Origin: Triticum aestivum
Taxonomy: Eukaryota > Streptophyta > Magnoliopsida > Poales > Poaceae
NCBI RefSeq assembly: GCF_018294505.1
Contig: NC_057807.1
Span: 172,523,498-172,587,497, forward strand
DNA: 64,000 bases
Direction of reading: 5' to 3'
In this document: positions 11,446 to 22,085 of the stretch, in pieces
Position numbering within the stretch: position 1 is the first letter of the stretch
Layout: each line of letters begins with the position of its first letter
Made by a program: the position numbers and the translations under genes
The notes under the pieces: generated by a model
Told to the model about the DNA's origin: nothing
Database searches by the model: none
What the model saw: only the letters and a program-made list of their open reading frames with translations

Positions 11446-11581
11446 ATGGTTTCCAGCGGACTGACACTCAGCGGTGAGATCCGCTTCGGCGCCCTCGGCT
11501 TCGCCGCTGATGGTTCGGCGTGGCTACAAGAAGCCCCATTGGATGTTGAGGCACTATCTATCCATGGTGCAGCGCACTTCA
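11446..11581 (+). pseudogene. gag, N-terminal fragment of element F
   Basis: An open frame begins MVSSGLTLSGEIRF and includes LGFAADGSAWLQEAPLDVEA. It reads as the N-terminus of a Gypsy gag and is cut after about 45 codons by the LTR of element E. Assignment rests on its place right after LTR and PBS. Confidence 0.6.
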
Positions 11582-12497
11582 TGTCGGCATTCTAGGAACG
11601 GGGGTCCCTAGACTTGCCTGCCTGCAGCCTGCGGCGTGGCTCGAGTGGTGGCCCACTACGGCCCATCTTCATCAGCGCCAAGACTCAAGACCCTCACGAG
11701 GGGCCAAGCCTCGCAGGGCGGACGACACAAGAGTTCCTCAGGACTCGCTAGGCAGGCTCGCGAGGAGGCGGAGAGATCAAGGCAGGGTACCTCGCGAGGT
11801 GCTCGTGATGCAAGTCGTGACGATTGAGACCAGGCGGACGCCAGGCGGGCGCCAGCCTGCACAGCACCCTTGTTTCCTCTTTGGTGCAAAGGGGGTAAGC
11901 ACATGCGTGGAGTACCGAGGCATTAGGCAAAGGTTGCCATTTCAGCACAACGAGACCAAGACCAGCAGAGCGGCAGGATGGAGGTCACCATGGAGCCCAA
12001 GACAGCGTCATCGCCAGTGCCTTTGGCAGCCTAAGACCAACTTTAGTCGGGATAACTTGTACTAGATGTTCCCTCCAAAATGGCCGTTGTTGGCGCCCTT
12101 CCCACTCAATATTTGGGAAGAGGACCAGAGCCACTCTATAAATAGGGATAGCCACCATAGTAGGGGAGAGATCTCATCGAGTACTCATTAGATCGAGAGG
12201 CGACCGAACTCATCCAAGCAGTTCATCGCACCAGCTCAAGAACACCTCTGGCGAGGCAGTTCATCCTTTGTACTGTTCATCATCAGCCCCTAAGGCAATC
12301 CACCACACCACACACCGGAGTATGGTATTACACCACAATGGTGGCCTGAACCAGTATAAATCTTGTGTTCCTCGTGTTGTTCATCGTTTTAGCTTAGATT
12401 CTCGTGAGGTGATCAGATGTGGAGTGGTAGGGGGAAGATCTTCGCGTGCACCCCAGAGTTCGAACCTTAAGGGTCTGCCAGAACCCAACATCCGACA
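11582..12497 (+). repeat. 5' LTR of element E (916 bp)
   Basis: Begins TGTCGGCATTC and ends ATCCGACA. TATA box TCTATAAATAG at 12135-12145. A second copy of this LTR family, inverted, is the solo LTR at 9412-10303. The primer binding site follows two bases later as TGACGCGCCAGGTAGGGG (12500-12517), where the third base is A; TGG would be expected. Confidence 0.85.
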
Positions 12498-12562
12498 TTT
12501 GACGCGCCAGGTAGGGGTGCGCCGGAATCTTTCTTTCGCTGTCCAGCATTCGATCTCCTGTC

Positions 12563-14751
12563 ATGTCCATGGCTGACGCTCGCCGGGCTCGCGCCGAGCG
12601 TCGGGCTGCTCTCGCTGCCCGAGTCGCCCAGACGGCTCCCGTCGGCGGGTGTCCCCATCGTTACCCGTTGCCTGCCGCCAACGCCACCACCGGCCCGGCG
12701 GGGAACGAGCAGCAGGCCTCGTTGCTGCATCCTTCGGTGCGGCGGGAAGGCCGCACCGCCACCCCATCGCTAACTCCCGCTGGCCGTGGGTGACCTGCGC
12801 CGCATCAAGCAGCAGCCCGGAGAAATCTTGCAGAAGTACATCCAGCGCTTCAACGACGCCCGCCTCAAGATTCCTAGGGTGATCGAGGAGGCCATCATCT
12901 CGGCGTTCTCTGATGGCGTCCACGACGTCAAGATGAAGGAGGAACTGGCAATCCACGAAGATCTGTGTACGTATTTGGAGTTGTTCAACCTGGCGACCAA
13001 GTGCGCCAGGGCTGAGGAGGTATGCCTCTCCCTTCTCGAGCTCCCAGCAGCAGACCCAGAAGAGAAGAAAGCCAAGGCCAAGGATGTGAAGCGCAAGGGA
13101 GCAGCTGTGCTTGCAGCAGAGCCTGACATGAAGCACGGCAGGAACCAGCCGGAGTCATCCAAGGGCAGCAGGTACTGTGTGTACCATGACCTCCATACCC
13201 ACAACACAAACGTATGCCAAGAGCTCAGGGCCGTGCGAGAAGGCCGTGTCGGTCGATGCCCCTAGCGTAACGATCGGGGCTACGGCCGGGGCGAAGGAAG
13301 AGGTGGAGGACGATGGGACGACCGTGGCCCTCGCCAAGGATGGCGCGACCGGCCTCGCGAGGACCGCTGGCAGGACCAACCTCGCGAGGGAGCTTGGAGG
13401 GATCAGCCTCGTGAGGATCACCCGCAAGGCAACGCAGGGCTTCCTACTCTGCCACCACCACCAAGAAGGAATGACGACCATCATCAGGACGAGGGGGCTG
13501 GGGGCTTCCAGGAGCCGCGAGCAATCGCTTGCATCCTGGGCGGCACTCAGGCCCCAGCCTCTCAGCGCATCTTCAAGCAGTTTGCTCGCAAAGTGAATGC
13601 AATCCTCCCCAAGCTAGAGGCCACGCGCCCCTCAGGTGGTCTGCGTCCACCATCATGTTCAGCTCAGCAGATCAACTCAAGTGCGCGGCAACGGCCGGTG
13701 TCCTCCCGATGCTCTGTTCCCCAGTCATCAGCAATGTGCAAGTTACCAGGACCCTCATCAGTAGTGGAGCAGGGCTCAGCGTCCTGTCCGTCGAGACGTT
13801 CAACAATCTTCAAGTGCCATACGACCAGCTTCAACCAACCAAGCCTTTCTCAGGAGTCACTGATGGTTCCACTGTCCCGTCACCTTTGGGCAGCGCAAGA
13901 ACTACCGTACCGAGCTCATTGACTTCGACGTTGCTCACATTCGCCTGCCATACAATGCCATCCTCGGGTACCCCGCTCTGGCCAAGTTTATGGCAGTGAC
14001 TCACCATGGCTACAATGTCCTCAAGATGCCAGGAAGTGGCGGAGTCATCACGGTCCCCTGTGAAGAGAAGGATGCGGCGTGCTCTCTCGAGCGCGCCTTC
14101 CAAGCTGCGTCGATCGAGGACCCAGACAGCAAGAGTGGAAACCCTCCTGAAGCAGCCCCCAAGAAGAAGAAGACGTCTCCTGGCTCAAGACCTCAGGAGA
14201 CTCTCATTGCTTAGGGAGGCGCGCGCGGCGCCCTCCTCGGGCAAGGCTCGGGGGTTCTCTCCTGGGGAGCCACTGACTTTGCCAAGATCACGAGGGAGGC
14301 ACTCGAGCACCACTTGGAGGCGTGCTTCACGGCACGTTTCCCTCAGGAAGGCATGAGGCAAGGAGGGCCCAACCCTCAGGAGTTCATCACCAAGGTCGCT
14401 CAGGAGTTGCAGGAATCGAGAGTCATGCGCGGCAACCGCCGCCTGCCCAGCGTAGCTCCCCATCCAGGCAAGGATGGCGGGCTGCGCGTCTGCATTGACT
14501 ACCCAGGGCTCAATCGAGTCGCATTGCAAGAGTGCTTCTGGCCTTCGCGCGTGGGATGTTGCGAGGGTCCACCGCACAGCTACGTTTGCATGCCCTTCGG
14601 CCTGCCGAACGCGGCTGCTGCCCACCAGCGCCTGATGATGAGCATTCTGGAAGCTCAGGTGGCCAAGCATTGCGTGCTCCTGGAAGAAATGGAGATGGAC
14701 CTCGCCGAGCCGCCCGGACCTCCCGAGCCTCCCGAGGCTCGGAGCTCCTAG
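12563..14751 (+). pseudogene. gag-protease-(RT remnant) of element E
   Basis: Gag starts MSMADARRARAERR at 12563, shifts frame near 12786 and continues with DLRRIKQQPGEILQKYIQRF (Retrotrans_gag-like). A CX2HX4HX4C knuckle lies at 13176-13217. A stop at 13263 (TAG) is followed by an RG/DR-rich tail in the same frame. The protease region near 13640-14000 contains SADQLKCAATAG and LISSGAGLSVLS; family members have DGG where this copy has SSG (13760-13765), so the catalytic Asp is lost. RT is reduced to LRVCIDYPGLNRVALQECF joined directly to YVCMPFGLPNAAAAHQRLMM, deleting the first catalytic segment; the YVDD box and all later domains are absent. Confidence 0.8.
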
Positions 14752-15788
14752 GGATCGTAAGGATTGGCTTCTTTACCATGCACCATCAGCTACTCCGACA
14801 CTCGCTCTGCAATGGTATCATGTGACTTCTCTCAAGTTTTGTTTCAGCTAGGAGCGCCCTCAGGGCTGCATCATTCCCAGGTCGCGTGGGTCTGTCCCTG
14901 CGGCATGTATCCGTTTTGCTTATGTCTTCAGCTTACCTTGTTGGGGGCGCCCCTCGGGCTACATCATCCCCAAGCCGCTTGGGCCTGACCTAGTGGCGTG
15001 TGAATTTCTCTACATCTGTCTAAGTTGATTCGCTTCTTCATGCTTAACCTGCTTATGATTATCGGCCGCTGCCTACCACGGGCCTCTCATCTCTCTTGCA
15101 AAGCGCTTGCACGTTAAAAGGGGGCGCCTGAGCATCGGGACTCAGGAGCTCTTACTGGCTCTCCAGCCCTCACCCCTGGCCTTGACCCACGGCATCGCGA
15201 CCTATCATACCAGCGGCGGCTGAGCTCACTCGAGGGCCGGAACCTGAGGACGTAGAGCATTTGCATTTTAAACATCTTGCAGGAATGTACCACCGACAAA
15301 GGCCCAGAACCAGGCGCAAGCCGCCTCGAGGTAGGGCCCCGTGAGTCCCGCGCTGGCTCACGGGTGCCCAGATACACCTCTCATAGCCCTACCGTGCCGG
15401 CCACGTGTCAGGGCGGGGCTGTACATGCCCCGGGGGCTCCTCCCGGAGGGGAGCCCCCCTCCCACGTACCAGGTGAAGCACCATGCTCCGCTGGCTGACG
15501 ACACTGCCAAGGAGCGGCTATGCCCGTACACATACGAAAGCGCTATGCTCCGCGCTGGTGATAAACAACTGAGGGCAGCCCACGGCTGTATCAACCTCAG
15601 GGAGCCCAGAGCTCAGTGTCTGGACTCATCGCAATGCCTCCCCTCGGGAGCGCCACGCGAGGGGGCTGGGCACGAGGGCTGCTCCCGGGCCACGCCCGAG
15701 CACACGCCACCCAGCCAGGTCCCTCGGACCTGGTCGTCGCACGCCCCTCCCCGAGCGGAGCCAAGGTATGAAGACCCGTTTGAGCGTC
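14752..15788 (+). other. Spacer of element E between the pol remnant and the antisense gene (left half)
   Basis: Non-coding. Two related stretches start near 14851 and 14943 ('GGAGCGCCCTCAGGGCT' and 'GGGCGCCCCTCGGGCT', both followed by a 'catcat.ccc' segment), a direct repeat of about 92 bp. Near 15124 CCTGAG and CTCAGG flank an 8-base loop, a hairpin also found at 29578 and 29747. The region ends at the insertion of element A. Confidence 0.5.
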
Positions 15789-15793
15789 AAGGG

Positions 15794-16909
15794 TGTCGGG
15801 GGTTGGGTGCGCATATGCCAAAGGATGGCTTATCATGGTGGGGGCGAGTAGAACGTCGCCGGTGCCTAGAAACGGGATGAGGAGAAGACATGCACGCCGG
15901 CGGATCTTACCCAGCTTCAGGGCTCTCCAAGGAGATAACACCCCTACTGCCGCTCTGCGGGGTCTCCGCATGGTCACTATGGCAAAGTGTATACAAGCTT
16001 GCTCCTAGAGCTGTTTCTGGAGGTAGGAGAGGGCAGGGCTAGCTCTCCCCATCCTATGTGGTCTGTCTAATGCTAATGGATGCGAACCCTTTGCATGGGT
16101 GCCCTGGGGGGTTTATATAGGCCTACCCCCCAGGGTTACAATGGTAAAACCGGCTGGGTGCGGGTCCCAGCCGTCTGTCTCTCAGGCGCCGTCTTCTCCG
16201 CCGACTCCTGGGGCCCGCCGACTGGCCTGGTACGAGGGCGTCAGCCCGTCTCCGCCGCGGGCAGGTCTTGCCGGCTGCAGATTACTGTAGCCGTGCTTCT
16301 AATGACGCAGGCTTGGTCATGGGGTCATGGCAACAGTACCGCCGCCTGACGGGCGATCACTGTTGCCATTCCCCTATCGCGTCTAGTTAATGGCGTATGG
16401 GACCCGTGGGAGGGGCCGGCCGACTCCAGGGGGCCGACTCCCAACGGGTCCGACTCTCGGCGCTCTCGCCGTCTTCAATACTCTCGCTGACTGGTAGGCC
16501 CCGCCGTCTTGGGGCCGTATAGACAGGAGGTCATGGGTACAGGGCCCTGCCCCAAGGGCTGATGTCAGGTCTGGCATGGCGACAGTGCCGCGCCGGGCGG
16601 AGATCTCCGCGAGTACGGCACACTGTGGCCATGCTTGCCTTTACTCATCGGGTGGTTGGAAGTCGCGGGCCGACTCCCCATAGTCGGCTTCTTCGGAGTC
16701 GCCTCTGGGACTCAGCTTGAATGGGAGTCGCCTTCTGGGACTCGGCTAGAATGGGAGTCGCCTTCTGGGACTCGGCTTATCTTGGAGTCGCCTTCTGGGA
16801 CTCGGCTTATCTTGGAGTCGCCTCTGGGACTCGAGGGGCGCAGTCTGTCCCGATGTCTTGAAAGGTTCTGGGGCTCGGGTTAGCCTACCCGTGGCCCATT
16901 ACTCCGACA
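15794..16909 (-). repeat. 3' LTR of element A
   Basis: Ends TGTCGGGGG and CTCCGACA. Contains four to five tandem units of 30 bp (16695-16830; core GGAGTCGCCTTCTGGGACTC). Confidence 0.95.
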
Positions 16910-17422
16910 GTAGTCCCCGAAGCTGGTGAGGCTCCAAGGATGACAAGTCGCGGGCCTCAACAGTTTCTTTCTTCCGGTGGTAGGATTCTTGGCCTTGCTC
17001 GCCGTCTTCCTTCGAGCCGACTGGCCGGAGTCGGACTCACAAAGGGCAGTCCTGCCTCAAATCGTCTAGCTAGAGTCGGATTCACCAAGGGCCGTCTTGC
17101 CCCTCGAGGAGTTTCAAACGTCGCGGCGGGAACTAGGCGGCGTGTCGGATATGCTTCCCGCGGTCGCTCGCCGCGGCCCCGTTGCACGGCGCCACATGGC
17201 AGGGGCAGTCTGCCTGCCCACGCGCGCGATGGGACAGGCCCTCAGGCGGGGCCCGCCACTACCGCGCCTCGGCACGCGAACGGATCCGCTATGGCCGTGC
17301 GGGCGGTTGGGTTCCCCATGTCGTTACTGCACGCAGTAACTTCGTGGGTATAATCGTGGGGGGCGTGGGGTCTCGCGCGCAGTTAATCCCACGCCGCCCC
17401 ATCAGCTTCTCAGCCTACGGGC

Positions 17423-17433
17423 CTATAAATAGG
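17423..17433 (+). promoter_or_regulatory. TATA box of the antisense gene in element A
   Basis: CTATAAATAGG lies about 120 bp before the ATG at 17545, on the plus strand, opposite to gag-pol. Element B has a TATA box at nearly the same distance before its antisense gene. Recognised by sequence and position only. Confidence 0.6.
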
Positions 17434-17544
17434 CGGGGGGAGCGGGACGACGAAGCGCGCGATCGTTCTTCCCTACTTCCCCCGCTTCTTCCTGCTTCTT
17501 CTTCTTCCTGCCTTCGCTGCTCCACGCTGCACCGCACCGCTGCG

Positions 17545-20500
17545 ATGAGCTCCTCCTCCGCCGCGGCTCCTGCCGTTCGTTCCGGCGTTTGGGACGGCTC
17601 CGAAGTGGACGACGACGCCATCGAGCACCTCCGCAAGACGCGCCGGCTCCCCGGCGCGAACTTGGTGCGAGCCCGCGCCCCGCCCGTGGGGGAAATAAGG
17701 CCGGCGCTGCAGGAGGGCGAGCGGGTCATATTCCGCTCGCACCTTATGCGCGGCCTGGGCCTGCCGGCGAGGGGCTTCCTCCGCTCCTTCTTGGAGTTCA
17801 ACGCACTCCAGCCGCACCACCTCACTCCCAACACGGTGGTGCTGCTGGACGCCTTCGCCACCCTGTGCGAGGGTTTCCTCGGCGTTCTCCCCACCATCGA
17901 GCTGTGGGGAGAGCTCTTTCAATCCAAGCTCGGCACGCACGTCGCCGGCGTGCCGGCTCAGTGCGGCGCCTTCATCGCAATGCGCAGGTCGACCGCCGAC
18001 AACCCCTTCCCCTCCATCGCGCTGATCAAGTCGGTGAAGATGTGGCAGCGTTCGTACTTCTACGTGAAGAACGTCGCCACGGAGGGCGACTGGGTCAACC
18101 TGCCGCCCTATGAGGCCGGCGCGCCGGCTGGGAGGCTTCCCAGTTGGTCCCACCGGGCCCAGACGCTGACTCCCGTCGGCGCCGCTGCCATCGCGCGACT
18201 CCGGGTGCTGACGCAGTCGGAAGGCCTGGTCGGGGCCGACTTGCTGGCCGCCTTCGTGGCGCGCCGAGTCCTCCCTCTCCAAGGCCGACCTCATCTGATT
18301 AGTCAGATGAGCGGCCGCCGAGACCCGAGTCGGATGTGCACCTGGGACATGCCCCACGCGGAGGTGGCGAAGATGGTGAATCACATCGCGAACTGCGAGC
18401 TCGCGGAAGATTGGCAGTTCGGCAAAGAGCCGTATTCGCGTGCCAACCCCCCTCCTGCGGTAAGTCATATATTTTTGCTTTCTGTTTTTCTTTGTAGCCG
18501 AATCTGACTTCTGATCTTCTTGGTTTTTTCGAGTCAGAACCCTCTCATCCCGCCCGCAGCCGGCGCCACTGGACAGCCCCGTGACTTCGCTCCAGATCGA
18601 GCGGAGAGCGATGTCGAGGACCCTGACTTGGGGGCGGCGGCAATGGAGGCTGACGCCGAAGGCGGAGGAGGGGGAGCGGAAGGCGGCCTCCGGCCCTCGG
18701 CGACCTTCGCCGACTGGCCAGAAGACGACGCCGAAGGGGAAGTCGTCCCGTGCCGCCAACCCAAAGTCGTCCATCCGTGCGCAAGTTCTTCCACCAGCTT
18801 GGCCGGTCAAGTCGGCACGAAGAAGCTCCGGGCCGCGCCGAGTTCGCTCGGCGGTCGGCCGAAGAAGTTCAAGGGGGCGGCCGCCGCTACCAAGCGAGAG
18901 GAGGTGAATAAGCCGCCGCTGGTCTCCGCGTAAGCGTTCGCCGCCTTTGTCTTGTTTTCTTCAACAAATCTTTTCCGAGTCTTTATATTTCCTTCTTTGC
19001 TTTAGGGCCCCTCTTTCTCTTGAGAGGGTCGCCGTCCCCTTTGTCATGGGGTCGGCCGAGACGTCCGCCAACACCCGGTGGATTGACCCTGCCGCCGACC
19101 TCTGGGAGGCGACGAAGCGCAACGCGCGGGAGAAGCGCGACGAGGAAGAGGCCAACCGTCTGGAGAAGGCGAAGGCTGAGAAAGCGGCGGCCTCCGCCCA
19201 GAAGAGGCTGGAGGAGGCCGAAGCCGCCGCAGCAGCAAAATAGCGGGCGGAGGAGACCGCACGCCGCTAGTCGGCGCTGCTTGTCGTCCCGCTGAACTCC
19301 GTGCCGCCGCCCCCGGAGTTCACGGGGCAGACTGGAGAAGTCGGCGGGGAGCACTCCATCGTGGAGAAGGATGGAGGCGAGGCCTCCGCGTCGGGCACGG
19401 CCTCGCCGCCACCGCCGCCTCCGCCGCGTGGCAAGCAGCCGGCGGGCCCTCCAGTGTTGCCGGCTGAGGACGAGGCGGTGGCGAGGCTGCTTCTTCAAGT
19501 CGCCTCACCAGCGCGCTGCCGCCTTGCCAAGGCGGTCTCGGCGCCACGCCCCTTGGAGGACGGTGCCGCCAGCTCGGCCATTCCAGATGCTGAGGCGTCA
19601 AGTGCTGCGCCTACTGGATGGGTGTGAGGAGGCGGCGATGGTCCGCTGAACCAGGCGCTCCTGGACGTGCAGGCGAAGCTGCGAGCCGAGGGCGAAGCCA
19701 TCCAGGGCTTCACCAGGGCGCATCTGGCGTCGCGAGCGTCTATCCGGGTACGTTTTTCTTTTTTGACTTTGTCTCTTCTCGCCCTTCTCTGTGGGGGCGC
19801 GCCAGCGAACCCACTGGGTGTAGTCCCTGAGTTTCGGGCCGGCTGCTGCGCAGGCGGCCCGGAACTCAAACTGGCGAGTTCCTCATTTTTGTTTTTGTCC
19901 GATTGTTTATCACAGGAGTATCACAACCTCCGCGTCACCGCCTTCAACCGTAACGTTGAGCGGCTGGAGAAGCGGACTTCCGACTTGTCGGAGAGCTGGA
20001 GTAAGTTCTTCTTCTTTTTTGCGGGGGCACGCTGGCGCACCCGCGGGCTGTAGTCCCCAAGATTCAGGCCGACTGCTGAGCAGTTGGGCCGGATCTTCCC
20101 GGCGACCTTTGTTGTTGATGACTTAATGTCTTTTCTCTTTGTTTTTCAAAGGCCAATGCCGCTCTCCAGGAACGGTTGGGAGAAGTCAGCATGGCCCTTC
20201 GCGCCAAGGAGGAGGAGTGCGGCAAGCTCGCCAAAGAGCGCGACTTGCTGGCCGAGCAGTTAGCGGAGCAGAAGGAGCTGCTGAAGGCGGCTCGGGACGA
20301 GGCGGGGAAGAAAGAGACCGCTCTCCTGGCCGAGTTCGAGATGGAGCGCTCCTCCTGGACTGACAGGGAGGCGATGCTGACTTCCGGCTTCCATGAGATC
20401 GAGGACATTGTCGACGGTGAGTTTCTTTGCTTCTTTTCTTCGAACTGCCGGCTACAAGCCGAGCCGACTCTGATTCTTTCTTATGCTTCTTCTCTGTTTT

Positions 20501-21294
20501 GGGCAGACTTCTTCCCTGGCCACTCGCAGGCGGTCACCCGAGCCATTGATGCTGATCGCGAGGCGCGGAGGGCAAATGCCAAGGAGATCGCCACCAACGC
20601 CCCCCTGACCGTTAACGAGCAGCTCCTGAGCATCGAGACCCGTCTGCGGTCGGCCCATCAGCTGCTGCGCCGGCTTCAACGCACCGGGGCCCAAGCGATC
20701 TCCGCCCTGTGGCCAGGCATGCCGGCTTTGCGCACTGCTAGTCGGACTGCCGACTGGTTGGAGGTTGCAGCCAGCCGTCTTGAGGCTTGGAAGGGTTCCT
20801 CGGCCCGGGCTGGAGCACGCCGGGCCTTGGAATTCGTCAAGGCTTGGTATCCAGGGCTGGACCTGGATCGGCTGGTCGCGTTCCGGTCAGAGGCCCAGGC
20901 AGAACTGGCGGCTGTGGAAGGCGCCCTCATCGAGCGTGCGACGGCGATCGCCAACTACACCGACACCAGCGTCTTCATTCCTGAGCGGGCCGCGAACGGC
21001 GAGGAGGTGCCTCCGGAGTGGTCCGGGATGAACCCCGACTACGACGAGGACTCAACAGAGGTGATCAGCTCCAGCACTGAGGAGGAAGACGAGGCGGGGG
21101 ACGGAGACGAGATGGAGGCGCCAGAAGACCGAGCGGACGACCAGCCTCAGCTCAATCGCGCCTCCAGCAACGAGCCGCGTCCGACCGGGCCGACTGCCGC
21201 CGGAGGCGATCAAGCCGAGACCGCCCAGCCGGCCGCTCCGGCGCCTGACACCGCCGTCTCCGCCGACCCTCCGAACCCATCTGCCGCTCCTTAG
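17545..21294 (+). pseudogene. Antisense gene of element A (Transposase_28-like, six exons)
   Basis: Exons inferred from GT-AG borders and frame: 17545-18459, 18538-18929, 19006-19747, 19916-20000, 20152-20416, 20507-21294. Exon 1 (MSSSSAAAPAVRSGVWDG...) holds a domain with HLMRGLGLPARGFLRSF, CEGFLGVLPTIELWGELF and SVKMWQRSYFYVKN, like Pfam Transposase_28 ('putative gypsy type transposase'). Exon 2 is acidic/proline-rich, exons 3-5 form a coiled coil rich in E, K and A, and exon 6 has LWPGMPALR, GARRALEFVKAWYPG and an acidic tail. The gene lies opposite pol and ends 790 bp from the pol stop, so the two are convergent. Two CAG codons have become TAG (19241, 19268) and there is a frameshift near 19620. 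Role unknown; despite the family name no transposase activity is implied. Confidence 0.75.
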
Positions 21295-22085
21295 GCTGCC
21301 GTCTTGCCTTTATTTTTCCTGTCTTAATAGTCTTTTGAAAGAACTTGTCAATTTGCACAATTCCACCCGCGGGGTGTATCTTGAATTTGGCCATATGCCT
21401 TTGTTTTGTAAATATCTATCTGCCTTCTATCTTTCCTTGCTTATTGCTCTTTTTAACTTTTTCCTTTGCCGCCTTTCCATAGTCGCCGCTTTGCCAGACG
21501 AACAGCCGCTCCATGGACTACGGCAGGTCAAATGCTTGGCTACTTTAGGGAAGGCAAGTACTTGGCCTTTTTAGAGTTTTTTAGCAAGTTGGATAGAAGG
21601 CGGCGAGCCGACTATTCGAGAGTCAGCTCTTCAGAGAGAGGCTGGAAGCCGGCTTGGGCTATGCATATGCTTTGAGTCCTTAGCCATTTTTCGTGTGTGC
21701 GCTTGTTCTTGCTTACTCTCTGCCTACCAACAGTCGCTCTGCGAGCTACGGCTTTCGACAGGAGACGTCTTAAGCGTTGCACACTACTTGTCCGACTGCA
21801 GGAAGCATTTCATAGTGCAAGAAGGCAAGTCCCCGGGCCGACTAGTCGAACCCGGTGACAAGCGGCATAACAAAGAGTAGCATAATCAGAGGCATAATTC
21901 TTATCACACAGATAACAAAAAGGGCAGTCCCCGAGCTCATCTCAGGGGGCCCAAAGTCTTGGTACTTTAATACAAAGGATAGCGTGGTACATACTGCATC
22001 AACTGTAAAATCTTCGGAGAAGATTTGCGTTCCATGGTCGTTCCGACTCCTTGTCGGAGTCGTCCCTCTTGCGTGCTCGAGGCTT
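21295..22085. other. Convergent spacer of element A between antisense gene and pol end
   Basis: No coding sequence or domain. 3' untranslated regions of both converging transcripts would fall here. Stretches resemble transcript tails (T-rich at 21300-21470). Confidence 0.5.

Larger units (their letters stand above)
10799..11581 (+). mobile_element. Element F: Gypsy LTR retrotransposon, 5' LTR, PBS and gag start
   Basis: LTR 10799-11378 (580 bp) begins TGATGGGG and ends CCACGACA, with a TATA-like CTATTTAAG near 11162. A primer binding site follows. A gag start is present at 11446 (MVSSGLTLSGEIRFGALGFA). The body is interrupted at 11581 by element E, so the rest of F must lie right of 64000. 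F was inserted into the F-box coding sequence after ...AGGGTCATT (10798). The duplicated target site cannot be checked because the other end is outside. Confidence 0.8.

Noticed and set aside
17473..18810. A 445-codon minus-strand open frame opposite exon 1-2 of the antisense gene in A.
   Set aside because: It is the shadow of a GC-rich coding exon. The plus strand shows domain similarity, splice sites and a TATA box, while the minus frame matches nothing.
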